Source of the DNA: an uncultured Clostridia bacterium
GTDB lineage: Bacteria > Bacillota > Clostridia > Christensenellales > Aristaeellaceae
NCBI GenBank assembly: GCA_946626395.1
Contig: CAMOUF010000197.1
Location: 1-28,338 of the forward strand
Direction: 5' to 3'
Length of the DNA stretch: 28,338 nucleotides
The notes beneath the pieces were generated by a model, which was given only the letters and a program-made list of their open reading frames with translations, had not been told where the DNA came from and did no database searches. The translations under genes and the position numbers were made by a program. Below are positions 15,552 to 23,479 of this stretch, piece after piece (position 1 is the first letter of the stretch; each line of letters opens with the position of its first letter).

Positions 15552-16810
15552 TATAAAAGTTTGACCCGCAGAATACGCGCGCCCAGAAAAGAAAGGGTAC
15601 GTTCCAGGTGGTCATAGCCCCGGTCGATGAGGGCGGCCCGCTCCACCAGCGTTTCCCCCTGGGCGGCCAGGGCGGCCAGCACCAGCGCCGCGCCGCCCCG
15701 AAGGTCCCGGGCGGCGACTTTTGCGCCGTTCAGCTTTTCCACGCCCTGCACCACGGCGGTGCAGCCATTGACCCGGATATCCGCGCCCATACGGCACAGG
15801 TCCGCCACGTGGGAAAGCCGGTTTTCAAACACGTTTTCCACGATCACCGATGTGCCCTCCGCCACGCAGGAAACGGCCAGCATCTGGGCCTGCATATCGG
15901 TAGGGAAGCCGGGGTGGGGCTGGGTTTGCAGCCGGGAAAAAGCCTTGAGCCGCCGGGGCGCCCACAGGGCAATTTTCTCTTTTTCCTCGTGAATACGGCA
16001 TCCCATTTCCCGGAGCTTATCGCACACGGGAATCAAATCCCAGGGATGCACGCCCCTTAGGCAAATTTCCCCGCCCGTCACCGCGGCGGCGCACAGCAGC
16101 GTGCCCGCGGCGATCCGGTCCGGAATGGGCGTATAGACGCAGCCGCGCAGGGCGTTGACCCCTTCGATTTCAATGACCTGTGTGCCCGCTCCCCGAACAC
16201 GGCCGCCCATGGCGTTGATAAAATCCTGCAAATCCACGATTTCAGGCTCCCGGGCGGCGTTATGCACGGTGGTCAGGCCGGGCAGCAGGGCGGCGGCCAT
16301 GATCACGTTCTCCGTGGCCCCTACGCTGGGATAATCAAAATATACGTCCCCGGCCCGCATGCTTCCGCCGTCGCAGCGGATCACGCCGCCCTCCTCCAGA
16401 ATCTTCACGCCCAGGGCCTTGAGCCCCTTCAAATGCAGGTCGATGGGCCGCAGCCCGATTTCGCAGCCCCCGGGATAGGTGACGGTGGCCCGCCGCAGCC
16501 GCCCCAAAATGGGGCCCAGCAAAAAAATGGAGGACCGGATCTGCTTGGACAAATCATCCGGCATGACCCAGTTTTTCAGCCCTTGGCTGCTGATGCGCAT
16601 TTCGCCGTCCGCGTAAACGCAGGCGCAGCCTAACTTTTGCAGTATCTCCGCCATGGCGTGGGCGTCCCGGATATCGGGGCATTGACGGATCACGGTATCC
16701 CCATCCGCCAGCAGCGCCGCTGCCAAAATGGGAAGCACCGCGTTTTTTGCCCGCTGCGCCTTGGCCTCCCCCTTTATTTTTTCGCCGCCCATCACCTGAA
16801 ATCCTTCCAC
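15551..16810 (-). CDS. murA: UDP-N-acetylglucosamine 1-carboxyvinyltransferase MurA
   Basis: A 419-residue cytoplasmic enzyme that transfers enolpyruvate from PEP to UDP-GlcNAc, the first committed step of peptidoglycan synthesis. The substrate motif AQRAKNAVLPILAA places Lys22 and Asn23 at the same numbers as in E. coli MurA. The catalytic loop TYPGGCEIGLRPIDLHL carries Cys116 (115 in E. coli), so fosfomycin sensitivity is expected. I chose the GTG at 16808-16810 because it aligns with the family N-terminus, gives 419 residues, and has AAGGTGG 5 bases upstream; a GTG three codons earlier is the main alternative. It heads the murA-ftsQ-ftsA-ftsZ block. The stop codon directly abuts a heptamer array. 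Confidence 0.96.
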   Translation of the reverse strand: MEGFQVMGGEKIKGEAKAQRAKNAVLPILAAALLADGDTVIRQCPDIRDAHAMAEILQKLGCACVYADGEMRISSQGLKNWVMPDDLSKQIRSSIFLLGPILGRLRRATVTYPGGCEIGLRPIDLHLKGLKALGVKILEEGGVIRCDGGSMRAGDVYFDYPSVGATENVIMAAALLPGLTTVHNAAREPEIVDLQDFINAMGGRVRGAGTQVIEIEGVNALRGCVYTPIPDRIAAGTLLCAAAVTGGEICLRGVHPWDLIPVCDKLREMGCRIHEEKEKIALWAPRRLKAFSRLQTQPHPGFPTDMQAQMLAVSCVAEGTSVIVENVFENRLSHVADLCRMGADIRVNGCTAVVQGVEKLNGAKVAARDLRGGAALVLAALAAQGETLVERAALIDRGYDHLERTLSFLGARILRVKLL

Positions 16811-16899
16811 GGTTTCCACCTTCTTTCTTCTTTCAGGCTATGCCGAAAGGAAAAAAGGGTGATTCTGGGCGGCATAAGAGAAATCTTGTTTCATCGAAG

Positions 16900-16977
16900 A
16901 GCGTTCAGAGTTGCAGCTGAATTTGTTTTTCGCAGCCCCTTTACGCTCCCTGCTGCTGGCGGTATTCTCTGAACGCT
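16900..16977. repeat. Inverted repeat upstream of murA
   Basis: AGCGTTCAGAG (16900-16910) and its exact reverse complement (16967-16977) enclose about 56 bases. The surrounding bases pair further with bulges. It could be another small repeat element or a leader hairpin; I found no clear murA promoter in this gap. Confidence 0.55.
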
Positions 16978-16990
16978 GTATTCTTCAAGC

Positions 16991-17029
16991 TGAAAACTGA
17001 AACAGCGCTTCCCGCAAGGAGAAGCGCTG
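16991..17029 (-). terminator. Intrinsic terminator of the metallo-beta-lactamase-fold gene
   Basis: Perfect 9-base arms (17003-17011 and 17021-17029, CAGCGCTTC and complement), followed by TTTCAGTTTTCA on the minus strand, 9 bases past the stop. Confidence 0.8.
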
Positions 17030-17037
17030 CAGGGGGA

Positions 17038-17928
17038 TCAGATCACGCCTTTGAGCTGGGTGATATACCATTCGTTTCCGTCTGTTTCCAGCACCAGCCG
17101 GCCCCCGGTATTGGTGGTGAATTGGATGCCCCGGCGCTCCACCTGGTCGGCGGTGGTCTGGGCGTAATAGAGGGTGTTGGTGGCGAACACGAATTTAGGG
17201 TTCACCGCGTCCAGAAATTCCTTAACCATGATGGTATAGGCGTGGTGGGGCGCTTTTAAAACATCCGCCTGGAGCCATTCGGCGGGCACCTGATCCAGCA
17301 CGCCCCGCTGGGACAGGCCCACCGCGTCGCCGGTGAGCAGGATGCTGGTGTTGCCGTATCCGATCCGCAGGAAGCAGCTCAGCTCATTGGGGTCGTGGCC
17401 GTCCGCCCACCAGAAAAAGCGCAGGCTGGCCCCGCCCAGGGTCATTTCCTCGTTTTGCTGCAAAAAGCGGGCGGGAATCTGATGGGCCGCGAATTCCCGC
17501 AGGGCCTGCTGCTGCATGTCGTTGCGGTAGTCGGAAGGGAAGCTGGTCATGAACAGGCCCACGGTCATCCCGTTGCGCACCATCTGCCACACGCCCTGCA
17601 AGTGATCGTCGTGGGGATGGGTGTTGAACACCAGGGGCATATGCACGTGACCGTCTTCGGTATCCCCATAGCCCAGCTCTTTCAGCGCCGTTTCCAGCAC
17701 TCGGGCGAATTTGCGGGTGCCGCCGTCCACCATCATGCTTTCTCCGCCGCATTCCAGCAGCATGGCGTCGGTGGGGGTGGTTTTAAATACGATCAGGCGC
17801 AGCAGATCCCGTTCCTGCCAGTCCGCCGGGGGCGTTTCGTTCAGATGAACGGTGACCTCCGCCAGGCCGCTCACCGTCAGGGAGCACAGCAGCAGCGCAA
17901 AAAACAAGCCATAAAACAGTTTTTTCAT
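17038..17928 (-). CDS. Exported metallo-beta-lactamase-fold protein (ComEC C-domain-like)
   Basis: A 296-residue protein with a signal peptide (1-23, ending S-G-L-A). The metal-binding set is complete: H-P-H-D-D-H (104-109), a conserved D201 in LLTGD, and APHH (226-229). The fold and the LLLTGDA motif resemble the extracellular MBL domain of the DNA-uptake protein ComEC and its free-standing relatives, which are hydrolases of phosphodiester or similar bonds; the substrate here is unknown. I chose the ATG at 17926-17928, with GGAGG 10 bases upstream, because the longer frame would begin upstream of the promoter. It has its own promoter and terminator. Confidence 0.85.
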   Translation of the reverse strand: MKKLFYGLFFALLLCSLTVSGLAEVTVHLNETPPADWQERDLLRLIVFKTTPTDAMLLECGGESMMVDGGTRKFARVLETALKELGYGDTEDGHVHMPLVFNTHPHDDHLQGVWQMVRNGMTVGLFMTSFPSDYRNDMQQQALREFAAHQIPARFLQQNEEMTLGGASLRFFWWADGHDPNELSCFLRIGYGNTSILLTGDAVGLSQRGVLDQVPAEWLQADVLKAPHHAYTIMVKEFLDAVNPKFVFATNTLYYAQTTADQVERRGIQFTTNTGGRLVLETDGNEWYITQLKGVI

Positions 17929-17965
17929 CAATCTATCGCCTCCTTGTATCAGCGTCACAAAATTA

Positions 17966-17994
17966 AATATATCAAATCCGGCGGCGAACCGCAA
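17966..17994 (-). promoter_or_regulatory. Sigma-A promoter of the MBL-fold gene
   Basis: TTGCGG (17989-17994), a 17-base spacer and TATATT (17966-17971) on the minus strand. Confidence 0.75.
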
Positions 17995-18027
17995 GTGTTT
18001 TTTCTGTTCTGTCGTGCTCAGCCGCAG

Positions 18028-18109
18028 CCGGTTTTCTCTGCGAAACCGGGGATAACCCCTCCGGCGCTCCACGCCACCTCCCCTGATAGGGGAGGCAGCC
18101 TCCGGCGCT
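18028..18109. repeat. Cluster of small palindromes downstream of a MATE gene
   Basis: CCTCCCCT-GAT-AGGGGAGG (18077-18095) is a perfect hairpin. It is flanked by two direct copies of CCTCCGGCGCT (18058-18068 and 18099-18109). A second hairpin, CCGGTTT...AAACCGG (18028-18049), lies next to it. Part of the first hairpin (CAGGGGAGG) recurs at 21074-21082. Confidence 0.7.
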
Positions 18110-18130
18110 GCGCGTCACCTTTCCTGCTTT

Positions 18131-18163
18131 GAACTGTAAACTTAGAACTTTGGACTTGGAACT
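18131..18163 (-). repeat. Heptamer array at the 3' end of the first MATE gene
   Basis: On the minus strand five consecutive seven-base units can be read: AGTTCCA, AGTCCAA, AGTTCTA, AGTTTAC, AGTTCAA. The array begins 7 bases after the MATE stop codon. Confidence 0.85.
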
Positions 18164-18169
18164 CCCCCC

Positions 18170-19618
18170 TCACACCTTCTTATCCTTCCATTTGCCGCTG
18201 GCAAAGCGGGGATAAAAGAAGGCGAACCGCAGCACGATTTCAGATAAACCGAAAATCCAGGTGCCCATCAATTCCAGATGCAGCACATACACGGCGATCA
18301 CCGCCATCAGGGGGCGCACCACGGACACGCAGACGGTGGCGATCAGGGCCACGTACAGGTTGTCCCCCGCTCCCCGCAGGGAGCCGGACAGCACCACGCT
18401 GCTGGTTTGGAAGGGCTGGATGGCGGCCAGCACCAGCATGGTCTGGGCCGCGTGCCAGACCACCTGATCCGCGTTCAGGGTGTTTTCCCCGATGAACCAT
18501 CCGGCGATCTGATACCGGAAAGAAACGATCAGCACCCCCAGCACAAGGGAAATCATCGCGGCGAAACGCTGGCAGATTTTCCCATAGAGCATGGAAAGAT
18601 CCGCCCGTTTTTTCCCCAGGTTCTGGCCCACCAGGGAGGTGGCCGCCACGCCAAGGCCGTCGCCGAAGGTGAAAGTGATGCTGAGCAATTGCATGCAGAT
18701 CTGGTTGGCGGCGTACATGGCGGTGCCCAGGGAAAACAGAATCCGGGCGTACACGAAAAAGCCAAAACGGATGCCGAACTGTTCCACCGCCGCGTTGCCG
18801 CCCACCTTCAAGATGGACTGCAGGCTGTCCCGGTCGAAGCGCCAGGAATCGTGCAGGGACAGATGCAGGTATCCTTTCCTTTTTCCCGTCATCAGCACCG
18901 TGGCCATGGCCAGGACGAACCCCGCCCCCATGCCGATGGCGGAGGCCAGCGCCGCGCCCCTCACCTCCATCCGGGGAAAGCCCAGATGGCCGCCGATGAG
19001 GCAATAGTTAAAAAACACATTGATCAGGTTGCTGACCAAGTTGACCCACATGGTAATGCGGGTTTTGCCGATGCCCCGCTGGGCGGCGCAGACGCACATG
19101 GACAGGGCGTTCAGCGGCAGGGCGTAGGTCATGATGCGGAAGTAATCCACTGCGTCGGTGAACACCTTTTCGCTTTCCGCGGTGTCGCCTCCCGCCAGAC
19201 GCATGAGCGGCTCTGCAAAGATCACCGCGATCCCCATGAGGAGAACCGACAGCCCCGCCGCCAGCATCAGAGCGTTTCGCAGGGTGGCATTGGCGGCCTC
19301 CTGTCTTTCTTCGCCCTTTCGCCGGGCCACAATGGCGGTCACGCCCACGTTCAGCGCAAAGAACAGGCTCAGCAGCAGCATTCGGGGCTGTGTGGGCAGA
19401 CCCACGGAGGACAGGGCCTCCGCCCCCAGTTCATTGCCCACCATCATGGTGTCCACTGAGCCGATCAGGCTCATGAGCACCATTTCAATGATGGAGGGCA
19501 GCGCGATATGCATTACGTCCCGATAGGCATTTTTCCCGTCTGGCAGTTCTCCCAGTCGGTGCTCCGGCTTTACCAGATATTCAGGCGAAAGCAGCCGCCT
19601 AAACACGCTTGCCCCCAT
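18170..19618 (-). CDS. MATE family multidrug/cation antiporter
   Basis: A 482-residue membrane protein with the twelve-helix, two-lobe layout of MATE transporters. The first lobe carries ALPSIIEMVLMSLIGSVDTMMVGNELG, and the second lobe repeats the pattern around GGNAAVEQFGIRFGFFVYARI. MATE proteins export cationic compounds using Na+ or H+ gradients; the substrate cannot be told. I chose the ATG at 19616-19618, because GGGAGG lies 8 bases upstream and the longer frame starts at the -35 region. A strong promoter (19662-19690) drives it. The second MATE at 26128-27462 belongs to a different subgroup, so this is not a recent duplication. Confidence 0.92.
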   Translation of the reverse strand: MGASVFRRLLSPEYLVKPEHRLGELPDGKNAYRDVMHIALPSIIEMVLMSLIGSVDTMMVGNELGAEALSSVGLPTQPRMLLLSLFFALNVGVTAIVARRKGEERQEAANATLRNALMLAAGLSVLLMGIAVIFAEPLMRLAGGDTAESEKVFTDAVDYFRIMTYALPLNALSMCVCAAQRGIGKTRITMWVNLVSNLINVFFNYCLIGGHLGFPRMEVRGAALASAIGMGAGFVLAMATVLMTGKRKGYLHLSLHDSWRFDRDSLQSILKVGGNAAVEQFGIRFGFFVYARILFSLGTAMYAANQICMQLLSITFTFGDGLGVAATSLVGQNLGKKRADLSMLYGKICQRFAAMISLVLGVLIVSFRYQIAGWFIGENTLNADQVVWHAAQTMLVLAAIQPFQTSSVVLSGSLRGAGDNLYVALIATVCVSVVRPLMAVIAVYVLHLELMGTWIFGLSEIVLRFAFFYPRFASGKWKDKKV

Positions 19619-19661
19619 CCCCGTTTCCTCCCTGCTTGTGCTTCCAGAAAACAACAAATTC

Positions 19662-19690
19662 ATTGTAACATAGATTCCCTGATCTTTCAA
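19662..19690 (-). promoter_or_regulatory. Sigma-A promoter of the first MATE gene
   Basis: TTGAAA (19685-19690), a 17-base spacer and TACAAT (19662-19667) on the minus strand. Confidence 0.85.
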
Positions 19691-19778
19691 TTATGGCTTT
19701 TTGGGCCTGAGGATAAGCAGGGAAAAAATGGAATGGTTCTTTGATGAAAATTTCTTTTGGATTTTCCCTGCCTGCCCC

Positions 19779-19807
19779 TTGCGGAAAAAGAATGTTTGCA
19801 TTATCAT
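19779..19807 (+). promoter_or_regulatory. Probable sigma-A promoter of the phosphatase gene
   Basis: TTGCGG (19779-19784), a 17-base spacer and TATCAT (19802-19807), about 40 bases before the start codon. It is divergent from the MATE promoter, and the two share one gap. Confidence 0.55.
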
Positions 19808-19849
19808 ATTAATGAAGAAACAATACGATCAGAATGGAGGGTTTCCCGT

Positions 19850-20989
19850 ATGAAGAAACTGGTATCTCTGCTCCTGGCCTTGTGCCTGCTGCTGTGCGCC
19901 GTGCCCGTGCTTGGCGAAAGCGCGCCCGTCACTGTGACCGAAATCCAGAAGTACGGCAATATCGTGCTGTCCATCACCGGCACAGATTTCCTGGCCCAGG
20001 GCTACGCCTATGGCGACGTGGTTACCGTGACCATGAACGGTCAGGAATTTGACATGCCCGTGGGCACCAACTTTTCCGATGTGGATCAGGGCAGCATGAT
20101 CTGCCGCGTGGTGATCAAGCCGGAAACCAACGAGGATTACGTGCTCCTGGCCATCAACATGGGCGACCTGGCCACCACCGCCCTGATCGCCGAAAAGGAA
20201 AAGATCGAAGCCGATCCCGGCTACCTGTGGCACTACAAGGTGGACGAGCCTGTGCCCGTGGCCTTCGCCATGAAGGAAAAGGGCGGCTACTACGATGAAT
20301 GGACCATGCATCAGCTGGTGCGCAGCGAAAAGCGGGAAGACTATCCCGATCTGACAGACATGGAATACGCCAACTTCCGCGTGATCGCCACCACCGGCGT
20401 GGGCGAAGGCAAGCTGTACCGCTCCTCTTCTCCCGTGAACCCTGAAATCAACCGGAATCTGGAAGCGGACGCCGCCGCCGCCGACGCGGGCGTGCGCACC
20501 TTCATCAACCTGGCGGACAACGAGGAAACCATGAAGGCCCGGGAAGGCTTTGCCGATACCTATTATTCCAAGCAGAACATCATCTGCCTGAACCTGGGCG
20601 TGGACTTTGCCGCCGATGATTTCAAGGCCGGTCTGGCCGACGGCCTGCGCTTCATCGCCGCCAACGAAGCCCCCTACCTGGTGCACTGCAACGAGGGCAA
20701 GGACCGCGCCGGTTTTACCAGCGCCGTGCTGGAAGCGCTGATGGGCGCCTCCGCTGAGGAAATCACCGCCGATTACATGGTCACTTACTATAACTATTAC
20801 GGCGTGCAGCCCGGCACCGAGCAGTACGACGTGATCGCCAAGGCCAATATTCAAAAGAGCCTGGCCACCGCCTTCGGCATGGAATCCATCTTTGAAGGCG
20901 ATCTGCAGCAGGCCGCTGTCAATTATCTGCTGGGCATCGGCATGACCGAAGAGGAAATCGCCTCCGTTCAGGCCAACCTGGGCGCGTAA
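19850..20989 (+). CDS. Exported tyrosine phosphatase with SAM-hydroxide-transferase-like N-domain
   Basis: A 379-residue protein. Signal peptide 1-22 (ending V-L-G before E-S-A). Residues about 28-112 (KYGNIVLSITG, TNFSDVDQG, AINMGDLAT) resemble the C-terminal beta-barrel domain of SAM hydroxide adenosyltransferases (FGNxxTNI, FSDV, AxNxG); this link is by memory and moderate. The second part is a protein tyrosine phosphatase of the IphP/dual-specificity type: LYRSSSPVNPEINRN (189-203), FINLADNEE, then the P-loop HCNEGKDRAGF with nucleophile Cys280 and Arg286. The signal peptide puts the phosphatase outside the membrane. The ATG has GGAGG 9 bases upstream. A terminator follows. Confidence 0.85.
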   Translation: MKKLVSLLLALCLLLCAVPVLGESAPVTVTEIQKYGNIVLSITGTDFLAQGYAYGDVVTVTMNGQEFDMPVGTNFSDVDQGSMICRVVIKPETNEDYVLLAINMGDLATTALIAEKEKIEADPGYLWHYKVDEPVPVAFAMKEKGGYYDEWTMHQLVRSEKREDYPDLTDMEYANFRVIATTGVGEGKLYRSSSPVNPEINRNLEADAAAADAGVRTFINLADNEETMKAREGFADTYYSKQNIICLNLGVDFAADDFKAGLADGLRFIAANEAPYLVHCNEGKDRAGFTSAVLEALMGASAEEITADYMVTYYNYYGVQPGTEQYDVIAKANIQKSLATAFGMESIFEGDLQQAAVNYLLGIGMTEEEIASVQANLGA

Positions 20990-21009
20990 AACTTGATGCT
21001 TGAAAGCAG

Positions 21010-21040
21010 CGCTGGGAGTTTTGAGCTCCCGGCGTTTTTT
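21010..21040 (+). terminator. Intrinsic terminator of the phosphatase gene
   Basis: Arms 21010-21018 and 21026-21034 (CGCTGGGAG against CTCCCGGCG, one G-T pair), followed by TTTTTT. It lies 21 bases past the stop. Confidence 0.9.
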
Positions 21041-21050
21041 CGTATCGTTT

Positions 21051-21167
21051 GCCCCGCTTCGGGGCATCCTGACAGGGGAGGGGGAGCGCCGCCGCGTTTT
21101 TTCTGCGCCGTCCGGCTGTTCCTGCCAATCCCGGAGGGCGGGTCGAACGCGGCGCGCTCTCTTTTTT
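21051..21167 (+). other. Second and third hairpins in the phosphatase-MerR gap
   Basis: GCCCCG-CTT-CGGGGC (21051-21065) is a small hairpin. A wider stem pairs 21084-21098 with 21146-21159 (GAGCGCCGCCGCGTT against AACGCGGCGCGCTC, one bulge), followed by TTTTTT at 21162-21167. It may be a back-up terminator. This gap (20990-21495) otherwise holds a heptamer element and the MerR promoter, and no gene I can support. Confidence 0.5.
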
Positions 21168-21181
21168 CTTTTGTCTTTTGT

Positions 21182-21381
21182 AACTGTTCATGCGTATCCA
21201 GAACGCTTTCAATCACCAGGCAACAGGCAATAGGAAATAGAACGAGAGCGTGAACAGTTCATATATCAGATTTTTTAGTTTTTCCACGTCTGCATTCGTT
21301 CCTTTTGTGCGTTATATTCTCCGCGCCCTGAATTGTGTACACTGCATTCTATCCTCTATTGCCGAATGCCTATTGCCTATT
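21182..21381. repeat. Heptamer element with AGGCAAT arms (core type II)
   Basis: The left arm AGGCAACAGGCAATAGG... (21218-21240) and the right arm (21356-21381, CTATTGCC... on the plus strand) are inverted seven-base arrays. The core contains a segment (21267-21302) that matches 28301-28336, read in opposite orientation, at 30 of 36 bases. A further inverted pair, AACTGTTCATGC (21182-21193) and GCGTGAACAGTT (21248-21259), overlaps the left arm. Confidence 0.75.
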
Positions 21382-21442
21382 CGCTTAAAGTGCCCTTTAA
21401 ATGATTGCGGCTGAACTTATACTTTCTTTTTTTCTAAACCCC

Positions 21443-21473
21443 TTGACTCTCACGTTACGTGATGCCTTATACT
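21443..21473 (+). promoter_or_regulatory. MerR-type promoter and operator with 19-bp spacer
   Basis: TTGACT (21443-21448) and TATACT (21468-21473) are separated by 19 bases. The spacer contains the dyad TCACGT-T-ACGTGA (21450-21462). A stretched spacer with a central dyad is the hallmark of promoters that MerR regulators activate by DNA untwisting, so the regulator that follows probably controls its own gene. Confidence 0.9.
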
Positions 21474-21495
21474 AAAGAAGAAAGGAGGGCGGAGG

Positions 21496-22221
21496 ATGAA
21501 AACGGTGCATGAAGTGAGCGCTTTGTCGGGGGTCAGCATTCGGACCTTGCAGTACTATGATGAAATCGGGCTGCTGCCCGCAAGGCGCACGGAGGCAGGT
21601 TACAGGCTGTATGACGGCAAGGCCCTGGAGCGGCTGCAGCAGATTCTGCTTTTTCGATCTTTGGAGTTTCCCCTCAAGGAAATCCGGGAGATCATGAGCA
21701 GTCCGTCCTTTGACCGGCAGCAGGCGCTGGAGGATCAAATCAGGCTGCTGGAATTGAAGCGGCAGCACCTGGACAATCTGATCGCCCTGGCCAGGGAGAT
21801 CAAAGCAGGAGGAGAAAAAGAAATGAGTTTTCAGGCATTCGATACCAAGGACATGGATCAATATAAACAGGAGGCCAAGGCGCGCTGGGGGAACACGAAA
21901 GCGTATCAGGAATTTGAGAAAAAGGATAAAAACCGCACCGACGGAGACCGGCAGGCCCTGGGGGGAGGCATGATGGATATTTTCCGCCGCCTGGGTCAAA
22001 TCCGCCAGGGAGACCCAGCGGGGACGGAGGTGCAGGGGTTGATTCAGGAATTACAGGAATACATCACCGCGCATTTCTATCCCTGCACCGGACAAATCCT
22101 TTTGTCTTTGGGGCAGATGTACGCCTCCGGCGGCGATATGACCCGGAACATCGACAGTGCGGGCGGCGAAGGCACCGGCGATTTTGCCCGCCGGGCCATC
22201 GAAGCGTTTGTGAAGCAGTAA
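21496..22221 (+). CDS. MerR family regulator with TipAS-like sensor domain
   Basis: A 241-residue DNA-binding regulator. Residues 1-70 hold the winged helix (VHEVSALSGVSIRTLQYYDEIGLLP, then GYRLY), and about 70-110 form the dimer coiled coil. Residues about 115-241 match the TipAS antibiotic-recognition domain (E-x-x-K-x-R-W-G-x-T-x-x-Y, a turn near RQALGGGMMDIF, then YPCTGQILLSLGQMYASG). TipA-like proteins trap thiopeptides or other drugs and switch on transcription. The ATG follows AAAGGAGGGCGGAGG. The only matching operator I see is its own, so genes elsewhere may be the main targets. A terminator directly after the gene separates it from the next. Confidence 0.93.
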   Translation: MKTVHEVSALSGVSIRTLQYYDEIGLLPARRTEAGYRLYDGKALERLQQILLFRSLEFPLKEIREIMSSPSFDRQQALEDQIRLLELKRQHLDNLIALAREIKAGGEKEMSFQAFDTKDMDQYKQEAKARWGNTKAYQEFEKKDKNRTDGDRQALGGGMMDIFRRLGQIRQGDPAGTEVQGLIQELQEYITAHFYPCTGQILLSLGQMYASGGDMTRNIDSAGGEGTGDFARRAIEAFVKQ

Positions 22222-22229
22222 GAATCAGC

Positions 22230-22260
22230 GGGAGAAGCCAACATGGTTTCTCCCTTTTTA
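22230..22260 (+). terminator. Intrinsic terminator of the MerR gene
   Basis: Arms 22230-22240 and 22244-22254 (GGGAGAAGCCA against TGGTTTCTCCC, one G-U pair) with loop ACA, then TTTTTA. Confidence 0.9.
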
Positions 22261-22323
22261 TGTGTTTTCCATATCTTTTTATGGGAGGATGTTCTCTTTG
22301 GAAAACTTTTTTCCTTTCCCCGG

Positions 22324-22352
22324 TTTTCAAGCGGCGAAAAATATAGTATAAT
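22324..22352 (+). promoter_or_regulatory. Sigma-A promoter of the DUF624-like gene
   Basis: TTTTCA (22324-22329), a 17-base spacer and TATAAT (22347-22352). The -35 box is weak but identical to that of the second MATE gene (26041-26046). Confidence 0.65.
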
Positions 22353-22432
22353 GGGTAAAACGCGCGGAAACCGGCGAAGGCCGTTTGTTCCGGCAAGCGG
22401 GAAATACGAACTGGATATGGAGGATCACTTTC

Positions 22433-23458
22433 ATGTTTGGGAAAATGATGAACAGCTTTTATTATGGAAAAAGCGGGAAGGGCGATTTCAGGAAGGAGGA
22501 TTTGCCCAAGAACCGATGGGAACTGTTTTGGGAAATGCTGCGGGTGCGGTTCGCCTCTCTGTGCCGGCTGAACCTGATGACGGTGGCGGTGTGGCTGCCC
22601 ATGCTCATCCTGATCGGCTATTGTGTGACCCCCTTTTTTAATATGCTCATGATCCGCAGCCAATACGATATGTACTTGCAGACCGGCGATATGGGCGAGC
22701 TGGCCGAGGAAACCATCGAGGCCCTGTCCAAGCTGGATCTGGATCAGGCCATGGTGGAAATGGTGAAGGGCCTGATGTCCACCTTCTGCCTGTGGTGCAT
22801 TCCCTGCATCGCCATCACGGGCCCGGTGCAGGCGGGCGTGGCCTATGTGACAAGGAACTGGAGCCGGGACGAGCACGCCTTCATCTGGGCGGATTTTAAG
22901 GACGCCGTGAAGGAAAACTGGAAGCAGGGCCTGGGCGTGTCCGCTATCACCAGCGTGGTGCCCATCATCCTGTATGTGGGCTATCAGTTCTATGGCCAGC
23001 AGGCGGCCCGGAGCGTGCTCTTCATGGTGCCTCAAATGCTGATCGTGGTGGTGGGCATCGTGTGGATGCTGGGGGTCACCTTCATGTATCCCATGATGGT
23101 CACCTATAAGGTCACCTTCCCTCAGCTGATCAAAAACAGCATCATCATGGCTGTGGGCCGCCTGCCCCAGACGGTAGGCATCCGGCTGGTGATGCTCATT
23201 CCCACCATCATCTGCGGCACGGTTTTCCTGTTCACCGGCTCCCTGATCGCTCTGCTGGTGCTGGGCGCCTGGTATGTGCTGATCGGCTTCGCCATGGCCC
23301 GGTTCGTGTACGCCAGCTTTACCAACGGCGTATTTGACAAGTTCATCAATTCTCATATGGAGGGCGTGGAAATCAACCGCGGCCTGGCCAAGGAAGAAGA
23401 CGATGACGAGGACGACGAAGATGAAGAAGCCGGTGAACAAACGGCTGAGAAGGAGTAA
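22433..23458 (+). CDS. DUF624/YesL-like membrane protein with acidic tail
   Basis: A 341-residue membrane protein with about six hydrophobic spans. The segment IPCIAITGPVQAGVAYVTRNWSRDEHAFIWADF is the clearest family mark: DUF624 proteins have P-A-x-x-G-x-Y-x-x-x-R ... D-F at the same place. The function of the family is unknown, and Bacillus YesL lies among polysaccharide-use genes. This one is longer than typical and ends in a Glu/Asp run (about residues 319-341). The start ATG has GGAGG 9 bases upstream; the longer frame lacks a ribosome site. No sugar genes are nearby. The TAA stop merges into a heptamer array. Confidence 0.75.
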   Translation: MFGKMMNSFYYGKSGKGDFRKEDLPKNRWELFWEMLRVRFASLCRLNLMTVAVWLPMLILIGYCVTPFFNMLMIRSQYDMYLQTGDMGELAEETIEALSKLDLDQAMVEMVKGLMSTFCLWCIPCIAITGPVQAGVAYVTRNWSRDEHAFIWADFKDAVKENWKQGLGVSAITSVVPIILYVGYQFYGQQAARSVLFMVPQMLIVVVGIVWMLGVTFMYPMMVTYKVTFPQLIKNSIIMAVGRLPQTVGIRLVMLIPTIICGTVFLFTGSLIALLVLGAWYVLIGFAMARFVYASFTNGVFDKFINSHMEGVEINRGLAKEEDDDEDDEDEEAGEQTAEKE

Positions 23459-23479
23459 GCTCGAAGCTCTAAGTTTAAC
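23459..23479 (+). repeat. Short heptamer array at the DUF624-like gene's 3' end
   Basis: Starting in the TAA stop, the units AGCTCGA, AGCTCTA, AGTTTAA can be read, then the MITE-like element begins. Confidence 0.65.

Noticed and set aside
17929..18072. N-terminal extension of the MBL-fold protein
   Set aside because: The extension crosses the promoter at 17966-17994 and hides a perfect signal peptide that begins at the ATG with AGGAGG upstream.
19829..21067. 412-codon minus-strand frame opposite the phosphatase
   Set aside because: It is His/Gly/Val-rich shadow sequence, while the plus strand encodes a clear signal peptide and phosphatase loop.
22064..23440. 458-codon minus-strand frame
   Set aside because: It overlaps the MerR and DUF624-like genes completely and is His/Gln-rich shadow; both plus-strand genes have family motifs and ribosome sites.
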